Source of the DNA: Hymenobacter glacieicola
GTDB lineage: Bacteria; Bacteroidota; Bacteroidia; Cytophagales; Hymenobacteraceae
Length of the DNA stretch: 64,000 bases
Assembly: GCF_014640315.1 (NCBI RefSeq)
Contig: NZ_BMGS01000010.1
Coordinates: 1 to 64,000, forward strand
Direction: 5' to 3'
Below are positions 16,024-24,630 of this stretch, in pieces (position 1 is the first letter of the stretch; every line of letters begins with the position of its first letter). Under the pieces are notes generated by a model, which saw only the letters and a program-made list of their open reading frames with translations, searched no databases and was not told where the DNA came from. A program made the translations under genes and the position numbers.

Positions 16024-17529
16024 TTAGTTTTCCAGGCGACGGGTGCGCTCCTTGGGCCAGGTGAAGATGAAAGTGGCCCCCTGACCCTCAGTGGATTCAA
16101 CGCGAATGGTGCCGCCCTGGCGCTCCACAATTTTCTTGACAATTGCCAGGCCCACGCCAGTGCTTTCCAGCGTGTCGCGCTCCGTCAGGGTCTGGAAAAT
16201 GACAAATATCCGCTCGTGGTACTCCGGGGCAATGCCGGGCCCGTCGTCGGCTACGGAGAAGGTGTAGAACTGCGGCCCCTCGATGCAGCCGATGCGTACG
16301 GTGCCGTGCTCGGGGTGGTCGTGGTACTTCACGGCGTTGCTGATCAGGTTGGTGAATACCTGCTGGAGCTGGACGCGGTTTGTGTGCAGAGTGGGCAGGT
16401 AAAATGGCAGCTCTACCTCAAACCCCGCGGGCAGCTCCAGGGAATCAATGATTTCCCGCAGCAGCTGGCGCACGAAAACCGGCTCGTCGGCCTGGGGTGT
16501 GCGGCCTACCCGGGCCAGGTCCAGAATGCCGGTAATCAGGCTTTCCATGCGCCGCACCCGTGTGCGCATCAGCTTCAAAAACTCCCGAATATGGTCGGGC
16601 AGGTCCTGGCCCAGGTCCTCCTCAATCCAGCGGGAAGCCGTTTCGATGCCCCGCAACGGCGCTTTCAAATCGTGCGACACCACGTAGGCAAACTGGTCCA
16701 GCTCCTGGTTGCGCCGCTCCAGCTGCCGGATGTTCGTATTAATGGTGTCGGTCATGGTGTTCAGCGAGTCGGCCAGCTCTGTCAGCTCATCCTGCTCCGT
16801 ATCGTGCACCTGGGCCGTGTAGTTGCCGGCCGCAATGCGCTGGGCCTGACTGACCATGCCGCCAATGCGGCGCGCGAGCTGGCGCACTAGGTAGGAAGCG
16901 TACAGCAAGCCCAGGAAAATAGTGGCCAGCGTAATGCTTACTGACAGAATACGGGTTTCCCGGATACTGTCGCCCAGCTTCACGCGCTGCTTGATGCGGG
17001 TTTGGGTTTCTACCTTCTCAAAAGCCGCGAACAGCACCCGAATCTGGTCCATCAGGTTTTTGCCCGTCAGATCGGTGGTCAGGTTGCGGTGCTCCAGGCC
17101 ATCGAGGCCGGTTTGGCTGGGGTTGCGGCGCAGGGCCTCCCGTTTCTCGCTGATAAGCAAGTGGGAGTAGGCCGCCCACTGCTGAAACAGCTGCTGGGCC
17201 CGAATCATGCGCTCATACTGGGGCGTGGCTACGGTTAGCTCGTCGCGCAGCTGAGCAAACCGGCCCAGCAGGTTTCTTTCGCCTTCGTAGTAAGGTTCCA
17301 GCACGGTTTCGTTGCCAATGAGCAGGTAGCCCCGAAAACCGGTTTCCATATCAATGATGTTGCGCAGCAGGGTAGTGGCCTCGCCCGTGATGCGCGTGGA
17401 GCGCTCTACCCGCTGCGAATTGCGCAGCACCGCCCGCGAAAGTTGATAATTGATGGCTACTACCCCGGCAAACAGCACCGAGATGGCCACGAAACCAGCA
17501 AAAAGTTTAGTAGAGATTTTCAGCTTCAT
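16024..17529 (-). CDS. CHASE3-domain sensor histidine kinase
   Basis: Membrane histidine kinase of 501 residues. Order: TM1 (about 9-28), extracytoplasmic CHASE3 domain (about 40-190, with DMETGFRGYLLIGNETVL), TM2 (about 193-215), HAMP (about 215-268), and the HisKA dimerisation helix with phospho-accepting His286 in YVVSHDLKAPLRG. HATPase_c motifs follow: NLISNAVKYH (N box), DDGPGIA (G1) and STGVGLAIV (G2). All catalytic boxes are intact. CHASE3 ligands are generally unknown. It sits between a zinc-binding CZB gene (27 bases upstream) and a lone receiver gene, suggesting a three-part signalling unit. Confidence 0.94.
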   Translation of the reverse strand: MKLKISTKLFAGFVAISVLFAGVVAINYQLSRAVLRNSQRVERSTRITGEATTLLRNIIDMETGFRGYLLIGNETVLEPYYEGERNLLGRFAQLRDELTVATPQYERMIRAQQLFQQWAAYSHLLISEKREALRRNPSQTGLDGLEHRNLTTDLTGKNLMDQIRVLFAAFEKVETQTRIKQRVKLGDSIRETRILSVSITLATIFLGLLYASYLVRQLARRIGGMVSQAQRIAAGNYTAQVHDTEQDELTELADSLNTMTDTINTNIRQLERRNQELDQFAYVVSHDLKAPLRGIETASRWIEEDLGQDLPDHIREFLKLMRTRVRRMESLITGILDLARVGRTPQADEPVFVRQLLREIIDSLELPAGFEVELPFYLPTLHTNRVQLQQVFTNLISNAVKYHDHPEHGTVRIGCIEGPQFYTFSVADDGPGIAPEYHERIFVIFQTLTERDTLESTGVGLAIVKKIVERQGGTIRVESTEGQGATFIFTWPKERTRRLEN

Positions 17530-17556
17530 GCAACGCGGTAACGGGAAACCGGCCGG

Positions 17557-17922
17557 TTACTGATCGGCGCGGAGCTTTTGCTCTATCGTACGCAGGAGCT
17601 TGGTAATATGATCAGCCAAGTCATTGATTTCTGACAGGCCTGCAATGGCTTCTTCCTTGTGGCCGGCCTGGTGCAGGTCCATGAGGCGGTTGGCCACGTG
17701 GTGAATCCGGATGTGGGCGCGGTCCAGCTCCCGCGTCTCGGGCAGGTGCCCAAACTCCGGCAGGGCCCGCTCCGTAATCCAGTGCCCAAAGTTGCACGCC
17801 TGCGGGTCGCGGATGGGTCCCTCGCTGGTTCCGCTACCGTACAAAAACGAGCGCAGCTTCGACTTGAAGAGCAAATGCTTGACGCTGGCTGATTCAAATT
17901 CCTGTTTTAAATCGAACGACAT
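17557..17922 (-). CDS. Stand-alone CZB (chemoreceptor zinc-binding) domain protein
   Basis: A 121-residue soluble protein consisting almost only of a CZB domain. The putative zinc ligands follow the 3His/1Cys pattern: His16 (VKHLLFKSKLRSF), Cys43 (ACNFGHWI, the CxxG-W signature) and His70 plus His74/75 (AHIRIHHVANRL). CZB domains in chemoreceptors and diguanylate cyclases sense zinc or hypochlorous acid through this Cys. Here the domain is not fused to anything. The ATG at 17922 is chosen over the Pro-rich extension to 18000. It is the first gene of the operon with the CHASE3 kinase and receiver, so it may act as a soluble sensor or modulator of that pathway (inference). Confidence 0.85.
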   Translation of the reverse strand: MSFDLKQEFESASVKHLLFKSKLRSFLYGSGTSEGPIRDPQACNFGHWITERALPEFGHLPETRELDRAHIRIHHVANRLMDLHQAGHKEEAIAGLSEINDLADHITKLLRTIEQKLRADQ

Positions 17923-18011
17923 GGAGGGGAGAGGCAGTGAACCATGCCTAGGGCAGGGCACAAGCAGGGGGGCAGAAGGCAAGGCGGCCGGGAGTGGCAT
18001 TCCCAGAATAA

Positions 18012-18019
18012 CAAAGATA
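18012..18019 (-). promoter_or_regulatory. -7 box TATCTTTG of the CZB-kinase-regulator operon
   Basis: Perfect TAnnTTTG on the minus strand, about 90 bases before the CZB start codon. It lies close to the divergent gcvT box at 18055-18062. Confidence 0.6.
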
Positions 18020-18054
18020 ACAAAACCTGCTCGGGCCGGCCGGGCATAATTGGC

Positions 18055-18062
18055 TACTTTCG
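18055..18062 (+). promoter_or_regulatory. -7-like box TACTTTCG upstream of gcvT
   Basis: One base off TAnnTTTG. The same TACTTTCG occurs before ctaA, which makes a real variant plausible. Confidence 0.4.
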
Positions 18063-18164
18063 CCCTGCCAATGGCTTGCGGGCCTCCTGGCCTGGGCCGG
18101 GCGGGGCTAGTTGCTTCGTCTGGCTACTACCTTCACCCTGATATTCCTACTTCATTTCCCACCC

Positions 18165-19271
18165 ATGTCTGAAACGCTCAAAACCGTTCCGCTCAATGAC
18201 GTGCACCAGCAGCTAGGTGCCAAAATGGTGCCCTTCGCGGGCTATAACATGCCGGTGCGCTACTCCTCCGACCTCGACGAGCACCACACCGTGCGCCGGG
18301 CCGTGGGCATCTTCGATGTGTCGCACATGGGCGAGTTCCGGGTGCGCGGCCCCCAGGCCCTGCCCCTGATTCAGCGCGTAACTTCCAACGACGCCAGCAA
18401 GCTCACGCCCGGCAAAGCGCAGTACAGCTGCCTCCCCAATCAGGAAGGTGGCATTGTGGATGACCTGTTGGTGTACATGCTGGGCGAAGAAGACTACCTG
18501 CTGGTAGTTAACGCCTCTAACATTGACAAGGACTGGAACTGGATTCAGCAGTTCAACACCGATGGCGCCGAGATGCAGAACGTGTCGGACGACATCAGTC
18601 TGTTTGCCGTGCAGGGCCCCAAAGCCATTGCCGCGCTCCAGGGCCTGACCGATACCGACCTGAGCACCATTCCCTACTACTCCTTTGTGCAGGGTACTTT
18701 CGCCGGGGCGCCCAACGTCATTATTTCGGCCACGGGCTACACGGGCGCGGGCGGCTTTGAACTGTACGTGCCCAACGAGCACGCCCAGCAGGTGTGGCAG
18801 AAAATCATGGAAGCCGGCCAGCCCCACGGCCTCAAGCCCATCGGCCTGGGAGCCCGCGACACGCTGCGCCTGGAAATGGGCTACTGCCTCTACGGCAACG
18901 ACATCACCGACGAAACCTCGCCCCTGGAAGCTGGCCTGGGCTGGATTACCAAGTTCACCAAGGATTTCACCAACGCCGAAAGCCTGAAAAAGCAGAAGGA
19001 AGCCGGCGTGGAGCGTAAGCTGGTGGGTTTCCTGATGGACGGCCCCGGCATCCCGCGCGGGCACTACGAGCTGGTAAACGAAGCCGGCGAGAAAGTGGGC
19101 GACGTAACCAGCGGCACCCAGTCGCCGAGCCTGAGCAAGGGCATTGGCCTGGGTTACGTGAAAACCGAGTTGAGCGCGCCGGGTAGCAAAATTTTCGTGC
19201 AGGTGCGCGGCAAGCAGCTGCCCGCTACCGTTGTAAAGCTGCCCTTCGTGAAGGGTACCGAGGAAGCGTAA
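18165..19271 (+). CDS. gcvT: Glycine cleavage system T protein (aminomethyltransferase)
   Basis: Transfers the methylene group from the aminomethyl-lipoyl H protein to tetrahydrofolate, releasing ammonia. The 368-residue protein has the usual size. The N-terminus MSETLKTVPLNDVHQQLGAKMVPFAGY is followed by the folate-binding region VGIFDVSHMGEFRVRGP, the YTGAGGFELYVP segment and the C-terminal barrel (GDVTSGTQSPSLSKGIGLGYV). The ATG at 18165 is chosen; the earlier in-frame TTG at 18111 gives a spurious hydrophobic extension. gcvH and gcvP are not in the window. Confidence 0.95.
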   Translation: MSETLKTVPLNDVHQQLGAKMVPFAGYNMPVRYSSDLDEHHTVRRAVGIFDVSHMGEFRVRGPQALPLIQRVTSNDASKLTPGKAQYSCLPNQEGGIVDDLLVYMLGEEDYLLVVNASNIDKDWNWIQQFNTDGAEMQNVSDDISLFAVQGPKAIAALQGLTDTDLSTIPYYSFVQGTFAGAPNVIISATGYTGAGGFELYVPNEHAQQVWQKIMEAGQPHGLKPIGLGARDTLRLEMGYCLYGNDITDETSPLEAGLGWITKFTKDFTNAESLKKQKEAGVERKLVGFLMDGPGIPRGHYELVNEAGEKVGDVTSGTQSPSLSKGIGLGYVKTELSAPGSKIFVQVRGKQLPATVVKLPFVKGTEEA

Positions 19272-19287
19272 GGATTATCTACGTCGT

Positions 19288-19380
19288 CCGGAGCGCAGCG
19301 CAGGACCTTTTCACGCCCAACCGCACATCGTAACAACGACGAGTCGTTCGGGCGTGAAAAGGTCCTGCGCTGCGCTCCGG
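19288..19380. repeat. Large palindromic repeat (31-bp perfect arms)
   Basis: The arms 19288-19318 and 19350-19380 are perfectly complementary over 31 bp. The 31-base loop holds a second small palindrome (aacgacgagtcgtt). It sits in the 137-bp gap between gcvT and comB. The pattern ccggagcgcagcgcaggacc...ggtcctgcgctgcgctccgg looks like a dispersed REP or MITE-like element rather than a simple terminator, because the arms end in no T tract. It could still end gcvT transcription. Confidence 0.8.
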
Positions 19381-19408
19381 ATGACAGGCTTTTGACTACT
19401 CATTTTAA

Positions 19409-20128
19409 ATGCCCACTCTCGATATCTGCTTTTCGCCCGAGCTGCTACCCTTGTTTAACCTGCAAGGCCGGGTGGCGGTGGTGGTGGACATTCTGCGGGC
19501 TACGTCCTCCATTGTAACGGCCCTGGCCCAGGGCGTTACCCACCTGGTACCGTTCAGTGAGCTGGCCGACTGCCGGGCCATGGCGGCCGAGGGCTACCTC
19601 ACGGCCGCGGAGCGCGACGGGCGGCAGGCCGAAGGCGTAAACCTGGGCAACTCGCCCTTCGGCTACCTCAACGGGGTAGTACCCGTGCGGGGCCGCGGGG
19701 TAGCCATTACCACCACCAACGGCACCCGCGCCCTGCACCTCTCGGGCGCCGCTGATGCGGTTGTGGTCGGGGCTTTCCTGAATATTGGGGCCGTAGCCGA
19801 GCATCTGCGCCGGCTGGGCAAGGATGTGGTGGTAGTGTGCGCCGGCTGGAAGGGCAACTTTTGCCTCGAGGATACCTTGTTTGGCGGGGCCCTGGCTGCC
19901 CGCCTGCAGGCCGACTTCCAGACGACGGATTCCGATGCTACGCTGGCTGCCCTGGACCTGTGGGCCCTGGCCCAGCCCGACCCGGCCGCCTACCTGCGCA
20001 AATCCTCGCACGTGCGGCGCCTCAACCACCTGGAAGCCCACCAAGACATGGAATTTTGCCTGCGCCAGGATGAATATGCCGTAGTACCCGTGTTCCGTAA
20101 CGGACGAATAACGAGCCTGCCGAAGTAG
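19409..20128 (+). CDS. Probable 2-phosphosulfolactate phosphatase (ComB family)
   Basis: A 239-residue member of the ComB family, Mg-dependent phosphatases that convert 2-phosphosulfolactate to sulfolactate. Family segments visible: VVVDILRATSSIVTAL near residue 25-40, AERDGRQAEGVNLGNSPFGY, GVAITTTNGTRAL and VVVCAGWKGNFCLEDTL. In archaea this step belongs to coenzyme M synthesis, but Bacteroidota do not make coenzyme M, so the physiological role here is uncertain. It starts 138 bases after gcvT, beyond the palindromic repeat. I saw no other sulfonate gene in the window. Confidence 0.88.
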   Translation: MPTLDICFSPELLPLFNLQGRVAVVVDILRATSSIVTALAQGVTHLVPFSELADCRAMAAEGYLTAAERDGRQAEGVNLGNSPFGYLNGVVPVRGRGVAITTTNGTRALHLSGAADAVVVGAFLNIGAVAEHLRRLGKDVVVVCAGWKGNFCLEDTLFGGALAARLQADFQTTDSDATLAALDLWALAQPDPAAYLRKSSHVRRLNHLEAHQDMEFCLRQDEYAVVPVFRNGRITSLPK

Positions 20129-20249
20129 GTAGCCTGGTCTGGTCCCCGTGACGCTAGCAGCCGGCGAGTACGAGGACTTTAGCCATCCCGGATAACGCGA
20201 CCCGGGGAAGGGGAAAGTCCGCTAATTTCTTAAAGCCGATGCATAGGGC

Positions 20250-20257
20250 TAGATTTG
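20250..20257 (+). promoter_or_regulatory. -7 box TAGATTTG of the XRE regulator
   Basis: Perfect TAnnTTTG with a TTTC 20 bases upstream (20226-20229) as a near-match -33 element. The leader would be about 175 bases long. Confidence 0.55.
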
Positions 20258-20358
20258 TAGGTTTTTGATGTAAAATGTGCTTGCTTCCTGACCTGACCGT
20301 TCAGTTAGTAGTCTTGCTACTTGGTAAGAAGCACGCCTGAGCATCACGTATATGCCTT

Positions 20359-20397
20359 GGTGAGGCAGCCCGCGCCCTAGTTAGGGCGTCCCTCACC
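20359..20397 (+). promoter_or_regulatory. Stem-loop in the leader of the XRE regulator
   Basis: ggtgagg (20359-20365) pairs with cctcacc (20391-20397) and encloses gcccta/tagggc (20374-20379 with 20382-20387). It ends 40 bases before the ATG. It is a possible translation or stability control element. Confidence 0.35.
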
Positions 20398-20436
20398 GCA
20401 CCTTTACCCGCAACACGTTCTACCTCATTCCTAGTT

Positions 20437-21921
20437 ATGCTGAGTCACGGTCAGGTTGTCCGGTTGATTTTTGGGCTGAAACTGCGGGAGCTGCGCCAGG
20501 AGCGCGGCTACACCCCCGCGGAACTGGCCCGCGCCTGCGACGTCTCGGTTTCCTACCTCAATGAGATTGAGAAGGGCAAAAAGTACCCTAAGGCCGATAA
20601 GATTCTGAGCTTGAGTAAGGTGCTGGGCGTCAGCTACGACCAGCTTACTTCGCTGACCCTGAGTCGGCGCCTGGAGCCTATTTCTGAGCTGCTACAGTCG
20701 GACTTGCTCAAGGAGTTTCCGCTGGATATGTTCGGGCTGGACCCGCTGCGCATTGTGGAGCTGATTGCCGATGCGCCAGCCAAGATGAACGCCTTCATCA
20801 GCACCCTGTTTGAAATTGCGCGCAACTACGAAATGCGCCAGGAGCACTTTTTCCTGGCCGCGCTGCGCTCTTTCCAGGAGATGCACGATAACTACTTCGA
20901 GGAGCTGGAGCAGGATGTGCGCACCTTCATGGTGGAGCACAAGCTGCCCGCAGCGGCCCCCCTCGACCGGAGTCAGCTGGAGCGGGTGCTGGTGGAAAAG
21001 TACGGCTACACCATCGACCGGAGCGGCCTGGACCAGTACGCCCACCTGGGGCGGCTGCGCTCCGTATTTCAGCCTAAAACCAAGCGTTTGCTGCTGCGGC
21101 CCGGCATGAGCGGGGCCCAGGAAGGTTTCGTGCTGGGCCGGGAGGTAGCGTTCAACTACCTGGCCCTGCGGGAGCGGCCCTACGTGAATGCCTCCTTCCC
21201 GGTGCGCTCCTTCGAGGAAGTGCTCAACAACTTCAAGGCCTCCTACTTTGCGGGGGCCCTGCTCATGGATGAGGAAATGCTGGTGCGGGACCTCACGCGC
21301 TTCTTCAACGCCAAGAAGTGGGAGCCGGGCTTGCTGCTGGAGTTGCTGGCTAAGTATGATGTGTCGCCGGAGATGTTCATGCAGCGCATTACCAACCTGC
21401 TGCCGCGCCACTTCGGTATCCAGAGCCTGTTTTTCCTGCGTTTCGACCAGGCCAACGCCTCGGCGGGCTACAAGCTGACCAAGGAGCTACACCTCTCGCG
21501 CCTGCACAACCCCCACGGCAACGAGCTGCACGAGCACTACTGCCGCCGCTGGATTTCCCTGCGCATGATTGCCGAGCTGCGCCAACAGCCGGCCACGCAC
21601 GCGCCGAACTACACGCTCGGGGCCCAACGCTCCCATTACCCCAACAACGACGAATACCTCTGCCTGACTCTGGCCCGCGCCGGCGCGGCCACGGAGCCCG
21701 CCGTGAGCGTTACGGTGGGCCTGCTCTGCGACGAAAACCTGCGCCAGAAAATCCGCTTCCTCGACGATGCCATCATTCCCCAGAAGGAGGTAAACGAAAC
21801 CTGCGAACGGTGCACCATCCCGAACTGCGAGGTGCGGGCGGCTGCCCCCGTGGAAGTGGAGCGCCGCCAGCGCCAGCAGGAGCTGGAAGCCGCCGTGGCG
21901 GCGCTGGTAAACGGCGGGTAG
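20437..21921 (+). CDS. XRE-family regulator, ScfR/RamB-like (short-chain fatty acyl regulator type)
   Basis: Cytoplasmic DNA-binding protein of 494 residues. The N-terminal Cro/CI helix-turn-helix spans about residues 10-65 (LRELRQERGYTPAELARACD, VSYLNEIEKGKKYPKADKI). The middle is an ImmA/IrrE (M78)-like region in which the catalytic HExxH is missing: the aligned stretch reads GREVAFNYL, followed by FKASYFAGALLMDEE. The C-terminus has the CERCTIPNCEVRAAAP cluster, C-x2-C-x4-C-x2-R, typical of the DUF2083 part of ScfR/RamB regulators of acetate and propionate metabolism. Targets are not visible here; mltG follows after 45 bases. Whether the Cys cluster binds metal is unknown. Confidence 0.85.
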   Translation: MLSHGQVVRLIFGLKLRELRQERGYTPAELARACDVSVSYLNEIEKGKKYPKADKILSLSKVLGVSYDQLTSLTLSRRLEPISELLQSDLLKEFPLDMFGLDPLRIVELIADAPAKMNAFISTLFEIARNYEMRQEHFFLAALRSFQEMHDNYFEELEQDVRTFMVEHKLPAAAPLDRSQLERVLVEKYGYTIDRSGLDQYAHLGRLRSVFQPKTKRLLLRPGMSGAQEGFVLGREVAFNYLALRERPYVNASFPVRSFEEVLNNFKASYFAGALLMDEEMLVRDLTRFFNAKKWEPGLLLELLAKYDVSPEMFMQRITNLLPRHFGIQSLFFLRFDQANASAGYKLTKELHLSRLHNPHGNELHEHYCRRWISLRMIAELRQQPATHAPNYTLGAQRSHYPNNDEYLCLTLARAGAATEPAVSVTVGLLCDENLRQKIRFLDDAIIPQKEVNETCERCTIPNCEVRAAAPVEVERRQRQQELEAAVAALVNGG

Positions 21922-21966
21922 GGCTAAAACGGCTATGTTTGAGGAGTTGACTTTTTCCGATTTCGT

Positions 21967-23022
21967 TTGACTGCTTCTCCTTCCGTTGCTCGGCGTTTCC
22001 GCTGGCCGGCCCTGCTGGCCGCTCTTTTACTGGTTTTCGGCGCCCTAGCGGCCGCGTGGTACATGCTGTGGAAGCCCAACGTGCGCTCCTCCGCCTTCGG
22101 GCCGGCCTACCTCTACATCCGAACCGGTACGGGCTACGGGGCTGTGTTGGATTCTGTGCGCAAATACGAGTTGTTGCACGATGTAAACACCTTCGAGCGG
22201 GTAGCCCGCTGGCGCAACTATCCGCAGCAAGTAAAGCCCGGGCGCTACCTGTTGCGGCCGGGCCTGAGTAACGCGGAGCTGGTTGACCTGCTGACGCGCG
22301 GGGAACAGGACACGGTAGCCTTTACCCTCGATGCCTTTAAGTACAAGCCCCAGCTGGCCCGGCAGGTGGCTCGCCAGCTCGAAACCGACTCGCTGCGCCT
22401 GCGCCGGCTGTTGCGGGATAATACCTACCTGCAACGCCGCTACCAGCTGGATACGACGACCATTCTGACCCTGTTCCTACCGGGGCCCTACCGCCTGCTC
22501 TGGACCACTTCGGCCCCGCAGTTCCTGGACTCGGCCGCTGCCACCCACCGCCGCTTCTGGACGCCGGAGCGCCGCCGCCGCGCCGATTCGCTCAACCTGA
22601 CTCCGGCCCAGGTGCACGTACTGGCCAGCATTGTGCAGCGCGAAACGGCCAAGAAAGAAGATAAGCCCCTGATTGCCGGCACCTACCTCAACCGCCTCCG
22701 CCGCGGCATGCGCCTGCAAGCCGACCCCACGCTACTCTGGGCCATTGGCAACTTTGAGGTGAAGCGGGTGCTGAACCGGGACAAGCTCGTCGACTCTCCC
22801 TACAACACCTACAAGCACAAAGGCCTGCCGCCCGGCCCGATTACCTCGGCCAACCGTCAGAGCCTGGACGCCGTGCTCAAGCCCGCCCGCCACGACTACC
22901 TCTTCTTCTGCGCCCGCCCCGGGGGTAGCGGCTACTCCGACTTCGCTGCCACTTTTGCCGAACACAAGCGCAATGCCCGCCGCTATCAGCATTGGCTGGA
23001 TAGCTTGGGGGTGAAGCGGTAA
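21967..23022 (+). CDS. mltG: Endolytic murein transglycosylase
   Basis: Inner-membrane lytic transglycosylase that cuts nascent peptidoglycan strands and sets glycan length. The 351-residue protein has one N-terminal TM (about 12-35), a LysM-like region and the YceG catalytic domain. The catalytic Glu lies in SIVQRETAKKEDKPLIAGTY, followed by RLRRGMRLQADPTLLWA and SPYNTYKHKGLPPGPI. The start is TTG at 21967; no ATG in frame allows the complete membrane segment. It lies 45 bases after the XRE regulator and could be cotranscribed with it. Confidence 0.93.
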   Translation: MTASPSVARRFRWPALLAALLLVFGALAAAWYMLWKPNVRSSAFGPAYLYIRTGTGYGAVLDSVRKYELLHDVNTFERVARWRNYPQQVKPGRYLLRPGLSNAELVDLLTRGEQDTVAFTLDAFKYKPQLARQVARQLETDSLRLRRLLRDNTYLQRRYQLDTTTILTLFLPGPYRLLWTTSAPQFLDSAAATHRRFWTPERRRRADSLNLTPAQVHVLASIVQRETAKKEDKPLIAGTYLNRLRRGMRLQADPTLLWAIGNFEVKRVLNRDKLVDSPYNTYKHKGLPPGPITSANRQSLDAVLKPARHDYLFFCARPGGSGYSDFAATFAEHKRNARRYQHWLDSLGVKR

Positions 23023-23151
23023 GAATGGTAAGATTGGGCAGGTGTGAAATGGCGAGTTGCTGTGCTGCCAGCGTGGTAGTGAAAGAACTGGCTTGGTGAG
23101 GTGGCAGAGCAGGAAGCTTAGACATTCTCAGCGAAAGGCCATTGCTGCTGT

Positions 23152-24630
23152 TTACAACCTGATAAGCCGCAGCTGCACTGAGTCGCGGCGGGCGGCTTGT
23201 TGCCGGGCCAGGGTAGCCTCATAGCCCAAACCAGTAAACTCCGAGTGCTCCAGGAAAAGAAGGGGGGAAGTCAGCAGCGGCTCGCGCCAGGTGGCTACGG
23301 CGGGTTCGTGCTGCAGGGAGTCGAAGGCGGCTACGTTGGTCACGCGCCAGTAACCATCCAGCAGTACGTACTGGTAGCCGCGCCGCCGCAAAGTTGGCAG
23401 CACCTGGCCCGACAGCACGGCGCGCACGGAATCGGAAGGCTGCTGAAACGGGGCCAGTCCCAGCCCCACGGTGCTGGCTACGGGCCCGGCCTGGTGAGCT
23501 CGTAGCCAAGCGGCCACGGCGGGGTAGCTGGAAGGCGAATACCGGTAAATCTGCTGCTGAACGCGGTATAGGTTCAGCCCCACGGCTCCTAACACAACTG
23601 CCGCTGTCACCGCCGCCGGCAGCCGCCGCAGCTGCAGAAACGCCAGGGCGTACCAGATGCCGTAGGCCCACAACAGGCCCCGCGGCGCCTTCACCAGCAA
23701 CGACATGCCCGCCAGCAGGCACCAGCCCCAGCTTGCCAAGTACAGCTCCAGCGGCAGCACGGTGCCCCGCCGCAGCTGGCGCAACGCCACCACGGGCCCC
23801 AGCAACCCCAACCACACCAGCCCCGATTCAAAATCCCAGAGGTAGCGCAGGTAATAAAGGCCATCGGGCCGAATGGTAGCGGCTCGCCCCGCGGCGTTGG
23901 CGGCATCAGGAAACGCTACTTTGTAATAAATAGCGGGCCATATGTACCAGGGCAACCCGGCCAGTACGCCTACCACGCCAAACAACACGTAAGGAGCGGC
24001 CAATAGCCCAGCTGCCCGCCACCAGTGCCCGTGGCGCCACAGCAGCCCATCGGCCCGCCACCATTCCAGCACCGCCAGGATAGGCAGGGTCAGCATGAAC
24101 TTGTAGTTAAAGCACAACCCCAGCATCAGCCAGCCCGCCGACCAGTACAACGTCGCGGCCGTAGACTGCCGTAGTCGCTGGTAGTAAGCTCGCAGCAAGC
24201 CCGTAAAGCACAGCAGGCTCCACGAACTCATGGTAAAGTCGCGGCCGGAAAAGGTGAGAAACAGGCACGTACCGAGCAGGATGGTGAGCAGGCCCGCCTG
24301 CCAGCCGCGCAGGCGGGCTTCATGGGCCACAAAGTCGGCCATGAAGGCTAGGGCTGCCACTGCTACCAGCGCGTTCAGATGCTGAAATACGCGGTAATCC
24401 GTGGTGAGCCACGCCACCGGAGCGTACACCAGCGAAAAAAGCGGGCTACCGTGGTGAAACAAGTGGCGCAGGTTGCCGTGCGCTACTTCCTGCACAATCT
24501 GCCAGTTACGCACCGAATCGTAGTCAGGCAAGGCTGCGTTGGCCAGCCCGTGCAGGCGCACGGCCGCTACCAGCAGCAAGGCCGGCAGCAGCCAGCGCAC
24601 ACGAGAATAAGACGAAGGCAAGCCGGGCAC
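23152..24630 (-). CDS. Polytopic membrane protein, GT-C glycosyltransferase-like
   Basis: The 492-residue protein has about ten membrane helices. The first loop carries an acidic pair (ALPDYDSVRNWQIVQEVAHG) after TM1, and the second has FSGRDFTMSSW, the layout of PMT/ArnT-type GT-C glycosyltransferases that use polyprenyl-phosphate sugars. A short C-terminal periplasmic domain (about 390-492) follows the helices. The start is GTG 24630. It stands alone on the minus strand between mltG and the divergent dtd. The donor and acceptor are unknown, and family placement is by topology, not by clear motifs. Confidence 0.65.
   Translation of the reverse strand: MPGLPSSYSRVRWLLPALLLVAAVRLHGLANAALPDYDSVRNWQIVQEVAHGNLRHLFHHGSPLFSLVYAPVAWLTTDYRVFQHLNALVAVAALAFMADFVAHEARLRGWQAGLLTILLGTCLFLTFSGRDFTMSSWSLLCFTGLLRAYYQRLRQSTAATLYWSAGWLMLGLCFNYKFMLTLPILAVLEWWRADGLLWRHGHWWRAAGLLAAPYVLFGVVGVLAGLPWYIWPAIYYKVAFPDAANAAGRAATIRPDGLYYLRYLWDFESGLVWLGLLGPVVALRQLRRGTVLPLELYLASWGWCLLAGMSLLVKAPRGLLWAYGIWYALAFLQLRRLPAAVTAAVVLGAVGLNLYRVQQQIYRYSPSSYPAVAAWLRAHQAGPVASTVGLGLAPFQQPSDSVRAVLSGQVLPTLRRRGYQYVLLDGYWRVTNVAAFDSLQHEPAVATWREPLLTSPLLFLEHSEFTGLGYEATLARQQAARRDSVQLRLIRL

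Larger units (their letters stand above)
20129..20436. other. 308-bp gap, promoter and leader of the XRE regulator
   Basis: It holds a TAGATTTG box (20250-20257) and a nested stem-loop (20359-20397). No ORF, RNA gene or terminator with a T tract is seen. Confidence 0.5.

Noticed and set aside
15936..16142. N-terminal extension of the response regulator
   Set aside because: It overlaps the kinase gene and is Pro/Arg-rich; the receiver domain starts properly at 15935.
18213..19064. 283-codon minus-strand open frame
   Set aside because: It is antisense to gcvT; its composition is typical of a shadow frame.
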